64,000 nucleotides of DNA from Eubacteriales bacterium (GTDB lineage: Bacteria > Bacillota > Clostridia > Lachnospirales > Lachnospiraceae): assembly GCA_030524745.1 (NCBI GenBank), contig JAUNGC010000001.1, forward strand, positions 124,001 through 188,000, written 5' to 3'. The translations under genes were made by a program, and so were the position numbers. How positions within the stretch are numbered: position 1 is the stretch's first letter; every line of letters starts with the position of its first letter. Positions 26,177 through 35,277 of this stretch are shown one piece after another. The notes beneath the pieces were generated by a model, which worked only from the letters and a program-made list of their open reading frames with translations, was not told the origin of the DNA and ran no database searches.

Positions 26177-27526
26177 TCACTCGCTCTGGTTCATCCGGTC
26201 CCTCAGCTTCACTTTGTAAATTCTCTTTAAGGAATCGTTGATTCGTTCCTCGCTGATCGTACCGTCCTGCACCGCTTTCAGTACCCCTTCGTAGGCCTGT
26301 TCAAACTGATCCGGCATGAGCACCATATCCGCGCCCGCTTTCAGAGCCATAATCGCAGCCACGTCCGCTTCGTAATAGTCCGTAATCGCCGCCATATTCA
26401 GAGCATCCGTGATAACGATTCCATCATATCCGAGTTCATTCCGCAGCACGCCCGTAATGATCTCCTCCGAAAGGCTCGCCGGAATGTTATCGCCGCCGGT
26501 CAGAGAAGGCGCGTTAATATGCCCCACCATGACCATGTCGGTACCGGCTTCAATGCCGGATTGAAAAGGAAGAAATTCCGCCGCCTGCATCTCTTCTTTT
26601 GTGCGCTCCGTTGTCGCCGCGCCGGTATGAGAGTCCCCTTCCGTATCCCCATGTCCGGGAAAATGCTTCAGGCATGCGCTCACGCCCGCGGACTGCAGAC
26701 CCTGCACGGCGCTCGCCACCATCTGGGACGCCACCTGCGGATCTCCGGAAAACGCCCGGTCTCCGATCACCGTATTGTCTTCATTGGTCAGCACGTCCGC
26801 CACCGGCGCAAAATCCACGTTAAAGCCATAAGAAGACAAATACTTTCCGATTGTCTCATTCGCCGTATAAGCAGCCTGTATATCGCCCGTATCGCCGATA
26901 TCCGCCATTGATCCGACATTTTCCAGATTCAGCGCGTCCGCCACTCTCGCCACTTTGCCGCCTTCTTCATCCACTCCCAAAAATATCGGAAAGGTGGAAT
27001 AGGAAACCGTATTGGAAAGCATTTCCTTTATCTGATCTTCCGATACAATATTCTGTTTAAAATAGATAATGCCGCCCACAGGATACTTCGTCAGCGCCTC
27101 CCGGGTTCCGTCTCCCGCCTGTACCACTTTGCTGACGCCGGTCAATTGTTCAGGCGTCACAAAAAATAATCCCGCTACCTTCTGCTCCAGAGTCATGCCC
27201 GCCACAGTATCCTCAACCAATTCCTGAAACGCATCCTCCGCCGTATATTCGGTTGTCGTCTCCTCCGTCGTATTCAGTTCCAAAAGCTGTGCCACGGCCT
27301 CTTCCGCCTGCTGGGATTCCGCTGCTTTAGACGCTTCGATCGCCGCCTGCATGGATTCCTCTTTCGCCGCTCTCTGCTCCTGTATCGCCCCTGATGCGGC
27401 CCGAATTCCTGCTACGCAGCCAAATACGATCGCCGCAAGAACAATCAGCATCACGCTGTAAGAAATAATTTGATTCCGGATTCTTCTCTTTCTTCTGAAC
27501 TCTCTTCTTTCATTTCTGTCTGACAT
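26177..27526 (-). CDS. Membrane-anchored GH3 beta-N-acetylhexosaminidase (NagZ-like)
   Basis: The 449-residue protein has a basic N-terminus, one membrane helix (about 19-43), an Ala/Glu/Thr-rich stalk (45-100) and an extracytoplasmic GH3 barrel. It has GVDEEGGKVAR (184-194), KHFPGHGDTEGDSH with the NagZ-type catalytic His300, and the nucleophile Asp374 in VITDALNM. NagZ-type enzymes remove N-acetylglucosamine from muropeptides or chitin oligomers. In Gram-positives they act outside the cell during wall turnover. I chose MSDRNERREF over an in-frame ATG 23 codons upstream, which lacks a ribosome site. Confidence 0.88.
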   Translation of the reverse strand: MSDRNERREFRRKRRIRNQIISYSVMLIVLAAIVFGCVAGIRAASGAIQEQRAAKEESMQAAIEASKAAESQQAEEAVAQLLELNTTEETTTEYTAEDAFQELVEDTVAGMTLEQKVAGLFFVTPEQLTGVSKVVQAGDGTREALTKYPVGGIIYFKQNIVSEDQIKEMLSNTVSYSTFPIFLGVDEEGGKVARVADALNLENVGSMADIGDTGDIQAAYTANETIGKYLSSYGFNVDFAPVADVLTNEDNTVIGDRAFSGDPQVASQMVASAVQGLQSAGVSACLKHFPGHGDTEGDSHTGAATTERTKEEMQAAEFLPFQSGIEAGTDMVMVGHINAPSLTGGDNIPASLSEEIITGVLRNELGYDGIVITDALNMAAITDYYEADVAAIMALKAGADMVLMPDQFEQAYEGVLKAVQDGTISEERINDSLKRIYKVKLRDRMNQSE

Positions 27527-27596
27527 AAAACCGACTCTGCTCCGTTTCTTCCTGTAACTGTGAATCTGTAAGCCAGTTACTTTTGCTCTGCACATT

Positions 27597-28334
27597 ATGG
27601 GGACTTATCCGTCCTTTTGTATCAAGAATAGACTAACACAAATGGAAGCGGGTATCAATCATCTTTTTGATTAATACCCGCTCCTATGCTATGCTGTCCA
27701 ATGGTCCAACCTCCATTTTTCTGTATCTTTCCAACCTTTGACCTTTATGCATCCAACTACAATTTTTTTGATCTGCTTGTACTTCTCATACTTTTGATCT
27801 TTTTTTGCATCTGACTGCATCTTTCGATCCTGATGTACTTGATGACATTTTGCCTTTCCATTTTCTTTAAAGTTATCGGAATTTCTCATTCCCTTTAAAG
27901 ACTCTTTATGAACTTTTGCTTGTACCTTTCTCCTTCCCAGCGGCTCTTCCGATCAGGTTTCTCTTTCTTCCTGTATCCTTTCTCTTTCGTCTTGTTCTCT
28001 GCCGGTCTGAGATTTATGAAAGGGGATTCAGATTAAGTTTTCGGCGGTATTCCCTCCTTTTCTTTTTATTTTTTTCTTCTTCTTTTTTTCTCTCTTGTTT
28101 ATGGTTTTATTATATATAAGGATTGTATTTTTGTCAATACAAATTCTGACTTTTTTTATTTTTCTTCTTATTTATCTGTTTTTAACAATAATTTATATCT
28201 ATTATTCATTAATACGATATTGTTTTCTGAATTTTCTGACAATTCATTCCTATTTCATTCTTTTTCCTGCTGTGCTATACTATGATTAATGAGTATCGAA
28301 AATCATTTGTATCACATCCAAAGGAGGGAATCTC
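27597..28334. other. Non-coding AT- and pyrimidine-rich interval
   Basis: About 740 bp between divergent genes contain no credible gene. The short open frames here are low-complexity (Lys/Gln-rich on one strand, Phe/Leu-rich on the other). It holds a 36-bp inverted repeat at 27647-27682 (AGCGGGTAT...ATACCCGCT with AATC/GATT inside). A long run of T/C-rich sequence follows at about 27900-28270, and the promoter of the downstream LUD gene lies at its right end. The composition clearly differs from the flanks. Confidence 0.6.
28254..28281 (+). promoter_or_regulatory. Candidate promoter of the LUD-protein operon
   Basis: TTCATT (28254-28259) and TATACT (28276-28281) are 16 bp apart, about 54 nt before the LUD start codon. 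The -10 is good and the -35 is weak. Confidence 0.5.
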
Positions 28335-28970
28335 ATGAACTATAAACAGGAAGCGTTTTCCAAAGCGGCGCCCGGTATTATTAAAAATCTGGAAAAGCGC
28401 GGTATGGAAGGTTACTATTTTGAGAACAGCAGCGATATGGTCTCTGCCGTCCTGAACATGATCCCGGAAGGCAGCGTCATTTCCTGGGGCGGCAGCGCCA
28501 GCTTCACCCAGTCCGGCATGATGGACGCGCTGCTGGCGGGCGACTACACGCTCATAGACCGCGCGACGGCCCAAACCGATCAGGAACGCCGCGAAATCTA
28601 TGCAAAAACCGTCATGAGCAACTACTATTTCTGCAGCACCAACGCGCTCACACTGGACGGCGAACTGGTCAACATCGACGGAAACGGCAATCGCGTGGCA
28701 TGTATCATACACGGTCCCGAACATGTCATGATGATTGTCGGTATGAATAAAATCGTGAAGGATATTGATTCGGCTGTAAAACGCGTCCGCACAGACGCCT
28801 GTCCTCCCAATGCCATCCGCCTGCATATGAACACGCCCTGCGCCGTAACCGGAAAATGTGCGGACTGTTTCTCTCCGGAATGTTTCTGCAATCAGATCGT
28901 CGTCACCAGACGGTCCCGCCATGCCGGACGGATCAAAGTCTTTCTGGTCGGCGAGGAACTCGGTTTCTGA
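28335..28970 (+). CDS. LUD-domain protein (LutC/YkgG family)
   Basis: The 211-residue protein matches the LUD (DUF162) family: GSVISWGGSASF, YFCSTNALTLDGELVNIDGNGNRVA and IHGPEHVMMIVGMNKIV. A Cys-rich stretch follows (CAVTGKCADCFSPECFCNQIVV), typical of stand-alone clostridial LUD proteins. LutC works with LutA and LutB in lactate oxidation, but neither partner is here, so the role may be a different redox reaction. AAAGGAGGG 6 nt before the ATG fixes the start. The next gene, an iron-sulfur flavodoxin-like protein, follows after 52 nt. Confidence 0.88.
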   Translation: MNYKQEAFSKAAPGIIKNLEKRGMEGYYFENSSDMVSAVLNMIPEGSVISWGGSASFTQSGMMDALLAGDYTLIDRATAQTDQERREIYAKTVMSNYYFCSTNALTLDGELVNIDGNGNRVACIIHGPEHVMMIVGMNKIVKDIDSAVKRVRTDACPPNAIRLHMNTPCAVTGKCADCFSPECFCNQIVVTRRSRHAGRIKVFLVGEELGF

Positions 28971-29022
28971 CCGCACTTTTGTGTCCAAATCATATCGCTG
29001 CATAAATAAAAGAGGTTTTTTC

Positions 29023-29808
29023 ATGCGCAATTACACATCTTATACCATTTATAAAGCTGTTTTCAGCCCGACTTACGGAACCGCCCACGCCGCAACGCTG
29101 CTGGCAGAACAGATGGATTTAAATCTGGCAGGCGAAAAAGTGATAAAGCTGGACCTCACCACACCTGCGGGACGTTCCGTCCGCCATTTCTTTTCCGCAA
29201 GCGATCTCGTCATCGCGGGAGCGCCCGTTTACGGCGGACAGCTTCCGCCTGTTGAAGGCCTGTTTGAAAATCTCCACGGCAATCAGACGCCATGCATTCT
29301 GCTCGTTGGTTATGGGAACCGTCATTACGAGAATGCGCTCGCTCAGATGAAAAGGATCATGACGCGCCAGGGCTTTTTATGTATCGGCGCCATCGCCTGT
29401 ATCGTCCCTCACACATTCGCGCCCGCAATCGGCGCCGGCAGGCCAAATCTGGAGGATTTGAGCGCAATCGCGGCGTTTGCAAATGCGCTGCGTCCCAAAT
29501 TTGAAACGGCAGGCGCCTTCACCATCGCCGAGGTTCCCGGCGATCCCTGCCCGGAAGCAAATCCCAAAAAAGAAATTCCCAAGGCTCTGGACCGGTCGCG
29601 CTGTACCGAATGCGGCCTTTGCAGCGCCTCCTGTCCCGCAGGCGCCATTCATCAAAAAACCAATGAAATTGATTCTAAAGTCTGTATCAACTGTATGCGC
29701 TGCGCTTTCGTGTGCCCGGAAAAGGCCCGCAGCTTTCAGGCGGAACAGACGAAAGCATGGCTGGAGGAAAACTGCGCCGCACCCAAAAAAATTGAATGGT
29801 ACTTATAG
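29023..29808 (+). CDS. Flavodoxin-like protein with C-terminal 2[4Fe-4S] ferredoxin domain
   Basis: The 261-residue protein has an N-terminal flavodoxin-like fold (FSPTYGTAHAA phosphate loop near 15, VIAGAPVYGGQLPP at 63-76). Its ferredoxin end has two CxxCxxCxxxCP clusters: Cys194/197/200/204 and Cys221/224/227/231. It should carry electrons between a flavin and two clusters in the cytoplasm. The start is chosen by AGAGG 7 nt upstream and by the fold. It is cotranscribed with the LUD protein; the electron donor and acceptor are unknown. Confidence 0.88.
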   Translation: MRNYTSYTIYKAVFSPTYGTAHAATLLAEQMDLNLAGEKVIKLDLTTPAGRSVRHFFSASDLVIAGAPVYGGQLPPVEGLFENLHGNQTPCILLVGYGNRHYENALAQMKRIMTRQGFLCIGAIACIVPHTFAPAIGAGRPNLEDLSAIAAFANALRPKFETAGAFTIAEVPGDPCPEANPKKEIPKALDRSRCTECGLCSASCPAGAIHQKTNEIDSKVCINCMRCAFVCPEKARSFQAEQTKAWLEENCAAPKKIEWYL

Positions 29809-29821
29809 CCGCCCACTGCTT

Positions 29822-29877
29822 AAAAAACGGGAGTTCCTGCTGCAAAATACGCTTTGCAGCAAAACTCCCGTTTTTTT
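29822..29877. terminator. Bidirectional rho-independent terminator
   Basis: Long arms AAAACGGGAGTT and AACTCCCGTTTT enclose an inner GCTGCAAA/TTTGCAGC stem. A T-run follows on the plus strand and an A-run precedes it, so it can serve both the LUD operon and the convergent MacB-like operon. Confidence 0.85.
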
Positions 29878-29900
29878 ATGCGCCATCGCCCGTTATTCTT

Positions 29901-31280
29901 TTATTCGTTTCTGATTGCCGCAAGAGGGCTTAACTTCATGGCTCTTCTGGAAGGGAAGAAGCCCGCTACCATACCGATAATAACCGCAAAAATCACGGAT
30001 GCGCCGGCCAGCCATGGCGGAATATAGGACAGGCTCGTCATGTTGCCGCTCGCCGCCACCGCTCTGTTGATAATCACGGAAATTCCGTAACTTAAGGCAA
30101 GACCGGCTATGCCTCCGATCAGACCGATGTATCCTGCTTCTGCCAAAAACATTGCCTGAATGTTGCGCATATCGCAGCCCAGCACCTTCATAACGCCAAT
30201 TTCCTTTGTCCTCTCATAAATGGACATCATCATCGTATTGGTGATGCCGATCGCCGCCACCAGCAGCGAAACGGCGCCGATCCCGCCCAGCATTGCCTGA
30301 ATGTTGGCATACTGCTGCTGGGTGGACTCCACCCACTCGATATTGCTGTAAGCTTCATATCCCAATGACTGGATATATTCCTGCACTTCCATCACATGAT
30401 CGATATCGTCCACATCCACATCGATCCGGCTGTAATAAATCTCCTTATAAGGTTTCCCGCTGGAAGTCGTGGGCTGGCCCGGAATCGCCTTATTGCGGAA
30501 AATCCGTTTCAGCGTCGCCTTGAGCGCGTCAATATTACAATAGATACTGTAAGAATTGGATGTATAATCATTCTCACCGTCCGAATATTCCACTCCGGCC
30601 GCCTTGATGATATATTTCTTCGGCGGCGCGACAGTGTTGCCGGAACCGTCGTCATACTGGCTGGACCAATAAGCGTTCTGATCGAAAATGATGAACAGCG
30701 TATCGTTCATCAGATCCACCGGGAGTTCTCCCTTATCATAAAAAGGATATTCGTAAGTTTTGGGATTATAGAACTGCGTGGCAACGCGATTGCCGTAAAA
30801 AAATTCCAGTTCCTTATCATCCGTGGGAAGATGACCTTCTCCTATCTTAATATTAAGATTCTCCAGACCTTCCACAGTCAGTCCCTGCACCTGCATCCAG
30901 TCGTTCACATACTGCCCGTATTTTGCGATCACAGTGACCTGAAGAACCGGTGAAACGCTCTTAACATGTTCGATATTGCCCAGCATTTCCACCACCGCAT
31001 CATCCAGCCGCAGGGTCTGATCCTTGGAAGACGAGGTAGAAGTGCCGGCGATCGCCACGCTGCTTCCGTCCCCTCCCCGTCCTTCGCTGACCTGAATGGT
31101 AGTCAGACCGCCGTACTGCTCAATCGTCTCCATCATCGACCGGTTCAGACCCAGTCCCAGAGAAACCATGACGACAATGGATGCCGTACCAATGACCACG
31201 CCGAGCACAGTCAGTACGGTACGGAACTTTCTTTTCCACAGGCTGCTCAAACTCATTCGCAGCAAATCAAGAATTCTCAT
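29901..31280 (-). CDS. MacB-like ABC transporter permease (FtsX family)
   Basis: The roughly 459-residue permease has an N-terminal helix after RKFRTVLTVLGVVIGTASI, an external MacB_PCD-type domain (about 50-325) and three C-terminal helices. The signature YERTKEIGVMKVLG and the ending FPSRRAMKLSPLAAIRNE are classic. An ATG at 31280 with AAGGA 9 nt upstream is the better start; a GTG two codons earlier overlaps the previous stop. It is the last gene of ATPase-adaptor-permease. Related systems export peptides or lipids; the cargo here is unknown. Confidence 0.9.
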   Translation of the reverse strand: MRILDLLRMSLSSLWKRKFRTVLTVLGVVIGTASIVVMVSLGLGLNRSMMETIEQYGGLTTIQVSEGRGGDGSSVAIAGTSTSSSKDQTLRLDDAVVEMLGNIEHVKSVSPVLQVTVIAKYGQYVNDWMQVQGLTVEGLENLNIKIGEGHLPTDDKELEFFYGNRVATQFYNPKTYEYPFYDKGELPVDLMNDTLFIIFDQNAYWSSQYDDGSGNTVAPPKKYIIKAAGVEYSDGENDYTSNSYSIYCNIDALKATLKRIFRNKAIPGQPTTSSGKPYKEIYYSRIDVDVDDIDHVMEVQEYIQSLGYEAYSNIEWVESTQQQYANIQAMLGGIGAVSLLVAAIGITNTMMMSIYERTKEIGVMKVLGCDMRNIQAMFLAEAGYIGLIGGIAGLALSYGISVIINRAVAASGNMTSLSYIPPWLAGASVIFAVIIGMVAGFFPSRRAMKLSPLAAIRNE

Positions 31281-31282
31281 AG

Positions 31283-33004
31283 TCACTCATCCTTATCCAG
31301 ATCCAACAGGTCCTCTGCAAGCTGCTTCGCCGCCTTTTTCTTTTTTCTGAATTTTAAAATTCCCACGGCTGCCGCTGCCGCAACCACGATGACCGCCGCT
31401 ATGATAATAATGACCGTCGCCATGGAAGGGCCTGATTTTTCCTCTTCTATGGGCATCATCGGCATATCCGTCATGCCTTCGTCCATGAACATCTCATTGA
31501 CATAGATGGTGATATCCTTCTCTTCCCGCGTCTGGTTTCCGGCCTCGTCTTCATAGAGAATAACCGCTTTTACCGTCCCGTCATCCATTGTCTGCGCAAT
31601 ACCGGTCACCATAGCGTCCACATTTCCGGTCGCGCCGGGCGCAAGATTTCCGATAAAGGTATCGCCGCCCTCTACAGAATCCGCTTCAAATTTCACCTGA
31701 ACGTTATAAAGAGTAGTCTTGCCGGTATTATAAATCTGGAACATGACGTTGGACTGCTCTCCCACCATAATATCGGAGGGATTGATCTCCGGCGTGCTGG
31801 AATCATATTTGGACTCCTGTTTCACCGGAATGGATACCTTGGCTTCATCTGTCAGATCCGCTTTCAAATCCGTATCATATTTCATCTTCACCGTAACCAC
31901 ATAAGGTTTTTGGGAGAGATCCGCCTTCGCCTGCATTTCAATTTTCAGATCCTGACTGCTGCCCGCGGGCATCCGCTCCACATAGATCGCGCTGGAGCCT
32001 GAAGTGGGCAAAAATGCCGCATAGCTGTTCGTCGTCGTTCCGTTGGAATTCTCGGTGCCGCCTTCCACCGCTTCCAGATCAAATAACACGTTATTGACCG
32101 CGGTATCCTGAGACGTATTTTTTACATGAATATTCAGCGTAAAAGTATCGCCCGCATAAACCGTTCCGGGATCCGTCTCGAATCCGGTCACAATAATTCT
32201 GGGCTGGGAAACATTGCTTTCTTCGCTCATGCCGATCCGGCCGCTTCCCGGCTTACCCTGGCAGTATACAAAGACGGAAACTTCCGCCGGCTCCGTACAG
32301 CGGATTCCTTCCTTGCTGTACCACACTTTAAACTTCAGCGGATAATACCCCGTCAGCACATCCTCACGCGCCGTAAAAGTATAGGTCACCTCGCGCCTGT
32401 TCATAAACGCTTCCTCATATTTTCTGCTGGCGCATCCGGGAATTTCAGCAAAGTTCTGCGTATATCCGGTGGAATCCGGCACAAAAGGCCATGTTGCGAC
32501 ATCGTTTGTCACCTCAGGCTCTATCAGAAGATCCGTCAGCCACTCTTCTCCCATGTTCACCAGCGGCAAAACGATATTCACCTTCTGTCCATAAGAAACG
32601 GTAGGCGTCTGCCAGTTATCGGCGAGCGTCAGAAACTCCGTGGTAGTCGTCACTTCTCCCGCTTTTCCGATAGCAGCGTCCATCTGAGACTTTATGGTGC
32701 CGACGTATGTCCACATCTCTACTTCCGTCATTTTTTCGGAATTCGCAATATAATACTGTCCGCTGTACATGATGGAGTTCAGTTCGTCTATAATATACTG
32801 CTCCGGACTTTCCCTGCGGATCAGACTTTCTTTATAATTGCTCAGTTCCACCGACGCGTCATAACGATCGTCGTCGTCAATAAAAGATGCGCTGATATCG
32901 TTATCCGACACCGCATGAACGGATATTGGCGCAGAGCCTAACAATATGAAGGCCGACGCCACACCCAAAACTGCTTTCAACCACTTATTCTTTCTCTGAT
33001 ACAT
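31283..33004 (-). CDS. Secreted membrane-anchored beta-sandwich (CARDB/NEW3-like) protein of the MacB-like operon
   Basis: This 573-residue protein has a signal peptide (to about VHA, residue 31). The extracellular region contains repeated Ig-like sandwiches typical of CARDB/NPCBM-associated modules (VNIVLPLVNMGEEWLTDL, TFTLNIHVKNTSQDTAVNNV, NVMFQIYNTGKTTLYNVQVKFE). A Met-rich linker, a C-terminal helix (about 533-555) and a Lys-rich tail follow. In Firmicutes such proteins sit where MacA would be. The start overlaps the ATPase gene by 20 nt. Its likely role is an external scaffold of the exporter, by inference from position. Confidence 0.82.
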   Translation of the reverse strand: MYQRKNKWLKAVLGVASAFILLGSAPISVHAVSDNDISASFIDDDDRYDASVELSNYKESLIRRESPEQYIIDELNSIMYSGQYYIANSEKMTEVEMWTYVGTIKSQMDAAIGKAGEVTTTTEFLTLADNWQTPTVSYGQKVNIVLPLVNMGEEWLTDLLIEPEVTNDVATWPFVPDSTGYTQNFAEIPGCASRKYEEAFMNRREVTYTFTAREDVLTGYYPLKFKVWYSKEGIRCTEPAEVSVFVYCQGKPGSGRIGMSEESNVSQPRIIVTGFETDPGTVYAGDTFTLNIHVKNTSQDTAVNNVLFDLEAVEGGTENSNGTTTNSYAAFLPTSGSSAIYVERMPAGSSQDLKIEMQAKADLSQKPYVVTVKMKYDTDLKADLTDEAKVSIPVKQESKYDSSTPEINPSDIMVGEQSNVMFQIYNTGKTTLYNVQVKFEADSVEGGDTFIGNLAPGATGNVDAMVTGIAQTMDDGTVKAVILYEDEAGNQTREEKDITIYVNEMFMDEGMTDMPMMPIEEEKSGPSMATVIIIIAAVIVVAAAAAVGILKFRKKKKAAKQLAEDLLDLDKDE

Positions 33005-33728
33005 CTTCCGTTTCCCCTTCCTCTTTCTTTCTGTTGTCCTCAATCTGCACGATCTTCCCATCAATAATATGAAAGATTCTGTCCGCAAAACTTGCCAGAT
33101 GGTTGTCATGCGTCACCATAACCAGCGTCTGCTGTTTTTCCCGCACTACCTTCTGCATCAGTTCCATTACCTCCTGGGAAGTATTGGAATCCAGGTTTCC
33201 GGTAGGCTCGTCCGCAAAAATGATCTCCGGATTCACCACCAGCGCCCTTGCCACGCCGACGCGCTGCTGCTGTCCGCCGGACATCTGCGTAGGTTTATGC
33301 TCCTTATACTTTTTCAGTCCTACCAGGTCCAGAAGAGCAGCCGCTTTTTTCATCCGCGTTTCCTTTCCCACACCCTGAAAAGTGAGCGGCAGCGCCACAT
33401 TCTCCACGGCAGTCATTGCCGGCATCAGATTAAAGGACTGAAAAATAAATCCGATATGTTCTCTGCGAAACTTTACCAGCTGATTCTCCGTTTTATTCTC
33501 CATATGCTCTCCGGCAATGATGATCTCGCCTTTGGTGGGTTTTTCCAGTCCCGCCAGCATATTTAAAAGTGTCGATTTACCGGATCCGGAAGTTCCGACA
33601 ATGGAACAGAATTCCCCTTTATAAATGTTGAAATCCACGCCGTTTAAGGCCCTCACCTTCGTATCCCCGACCCGATAAACCTTATACAGATCTTTCACCT
33701 GTATGACCGGTTTTCTCGTTTCCTCCAT
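32985..33728 (-). CDS. ABC transporter ATP-binding protein, MacB/LolD type
   Basis: The 247-residue ATPase has Walker A GTSGSGKST, Q-loop FIFQSFNLMPAMT, signature MSGGQQQR, Walker B IIFADEPTGNLDS and H-loop VTHD. A charged tail (DNRKKEEGETEDVSEKE) overlaps the start of the adaptor gene by 20 nt, implying tight coupling. It is the first gene of the three-gene exporter operon. A TATACT (33785-33780) about 50 nt upstream is a possible -10. Confidence 0.93.
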   Translation of the reverse strand: MEETRKPVIQVKDLYKVYRVGDTKVRALNGVDFNIYKGEFCSIVGTSGSGKSTLLNMLAGLEKPTKGEIIIAGEHMENKTENQLVKFRREHIGFIFQSFNLMPAMTAVENVALPLTFQGVGKETRMKKAAALLDLVGLKKYKEHKPTQMSGGQQQRVGVARALVVNPEIIFADEPTGNLDSNTSQEVMELMQKVVREKQQTLVMVTHDNHLASFADRIFHIIDGKIVQIEDNRKKEEGETEDVSEKE

Positions 33729-33834
33729 TTTCCATCCCTTTCTTTATCCGCATGCACTCTTCCGCAACAATATAACGCCAGTATAGCACATTTTTTTACC
33801 AAAATCTTTAAGATTCCCATAATTTTATAAAATG

Positions 33835-33865
33835 GAAAAAACGGGCGCGTTTCATTCCCGTTTTA
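33835..33865 (-). terminator. Terminator of the aspartokinase operon
   Basis: On the minus strand AAAACGGG pairs with CCCGTTTT across an 11-nt loop, followed by further U. It lies about 90 nt past the aspartokinase stop. The rest of the 229-bp spacer (33729-33957) contains AT-rich promoter sequence for the exporter operon and a GC-rich CGCCGG/CCGGC region. Confidence 0.75.
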
Positions 33866-33957
33866 TAATAAAAACGCAATAAAATGCGGCCCGTTTCAAA
33901 TTTTTCTATTTTGTTTTAAAATTTACCTGAGCGCCGGTTTTCACGGCTGTGCCGGCT

Positions 33958-35277
33958 CTACAGTTGTACCAGAACGAACATATTGTAAATCGCGCGGATT
34001 GCTTCTTCAAAATCGTCGTTGCGCACGCCGATGATGATATTTAATTCGCTGGAACCCTGATCGATCATACGGATATTGATATTTTTATGCGCCAGCGCCG
34101 CAAAAATCCGCATAGCCGTCCCTCTCATGGACTTCATGCCGCGGCCCACCACAGCGATCAACGCCAGGTCGCCTTCGATGTCCACCATATCGGGATCCGC
34201 CAGTCTGTGCAGCGCGGAAACCACGTTCTGTTCCTTATCCATAAACTCGTCCTGATGGACAAAAACCGTCATCGTATCGATACCGGAAGGAACATGCTCG
34301 AAGGAGATGCCGTTGTCCTCGAAAGCCTGCAATACCTTTCTTCCAAAGCCGATCTCCGAATTCATCATATCCTTTTCAATGTTCACGGAGCAAAAACCCT
34401 TTTTCCCCGCGATGCCGGTGATAACGAATTTCGATTTCTGACAGGTGCTTTCCACGATCCAGGTGCCGCTGTTATCCGGCTCGTTCGTATTACGGATATT
34501 GATCGGAATTCCCTCGCTTCTCACCGGGAAAATTGCCTCTTCATGCAGCACCGACGCTCCCATATAAGATAATTCGCGCAGTTCCCGATAGGTGATCGTC
34601 TCGATCTTTTCAGGATTGGGGATGATATTGGGATCCGCAATCAGAAAGCCGGAAACATCCGTCCAGTTTTCATAAACGTCCGCATGAACCGCTTTGGCCA
34701 CGATGGAGCCGGTAATATCGGAGCCGCCGCGGGAAAAGGTGCGGATGGAACCGTCGGGATTCGCGCCGTAAAAGCCCGGCACCACCGCGTTAGGCGCATT
34801 TTTGAGACGTTCCCCCAGCACTTCATTGGTGCGGTTCGCATCGAAATCGCCGTTTTCCTTAAACAACACCACTTCCGCGGCATCCACAAACTCATACCCA
34901 AGATAGGCCGCCATAACGATTCCGTTTAAATATTCTCCGCGGGAAGCTGCGTAATCCTTCCCCGCGCAGGCTTTAAAATTGCTTTCGATTTTGTCGAATT
35001 CTTCATCCAAAGACAACTCCAGGGATAAACCGTCAATGATTTCCTGATATCTTTCCCGGATCTGGCGCAATTCATGGCCAAAATCCTTCTTTTCCTGTGC
35101 CAGAGCATAGCAGTTATAAAGCATATCCGTCACCTTGGTGTCCCGCTTGCTGCGCTTGCCCGGCGCGCTGGGGACCACGTATCTTCTGGAAGATTCTGCC
35201 CTGATGATTTCTCCTACTTTCTTAAACTGCTGCGCGCTCGCAAGGGAACTGCCGCCGAATTTTACCACTTTTCTCAT
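33958..35277 (-). CDS. lysC: Aspartate kinase
   Basis: The 439-residue enzyme phosphorylates aspartate, the first step to lysine, threonine and methionine. It has KFGGSSLA (6-13), FSRGGSDITGS, the DVSGFLIADP active-site region and two C-terminal ACT domains (CSVNIEKDMMNSEIGFGRKVLQAF and LALIAVVGRGM ...) that should bind an end-product inhibitor. It overlaps the homoserine kinase-like gene by ATGA. Because hom and the kinase are in the same operon, threonine is its most likely effector. Confidence 0.95.
   Translation of the reverse strand: MRKVVKFGGSSLASAQQFKKVGEIIRAESSRRYVVPSAPGKRSKRDTKVTDMLYNCYALAQEKKDFGHELRQIRERYQEIIDGLSLELSLDEEFDKIESNFKACAGKDYAASRGEYLNGIVMAAYLGYEFVDAAEVVLFKENGDFDANRTNEVLGERLKNAPNAVVPGFYGANPDGSIRTFSRGGSDITGSIVAKAVHADVYENWTDVSGFLIADPNIIPNPEKIETITYRELRELSYMGASVLHEEAIFPVRSEGIPINIRNTNEPDNSGTWIVESTCQKSKFVITGIAGKKGFCSVNIEKDMMNSEIGFGRKVLQAFEDNGISFEHVPSGIDTMTVFVHQDEFMDKEQNVVSALHRLADPDMVDIEGDLALIAVVGRGMKSMRGTAMRIFAALAHKNINIRMIDQGSSELNIIIGVRNDDFEEAIRAIYNMFVLVQL

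Noticed and set aside
27689..27889. Open frame of 66 codons on the minus strand
   Set aside because: Low-complexity Lys/Gln-rich product in AT-rich non-coding DNA, no ribosome site, no recognisable homology.
27943..27954. Twelve bases (GCTCTTCCGATC) identical to the end of a common sequencing adapter
   Set aside because: Too short to prove a chimera, and the flanks run on smoothly. Only read mapping could show contamination.
28095..28289. Open frame of 64 codons on the plus strand, Phe/Leu/Ile-rich
   Set aside because: A direct result of the T-rich sequence; no ribosome binding site and it overlaps the next promoter.
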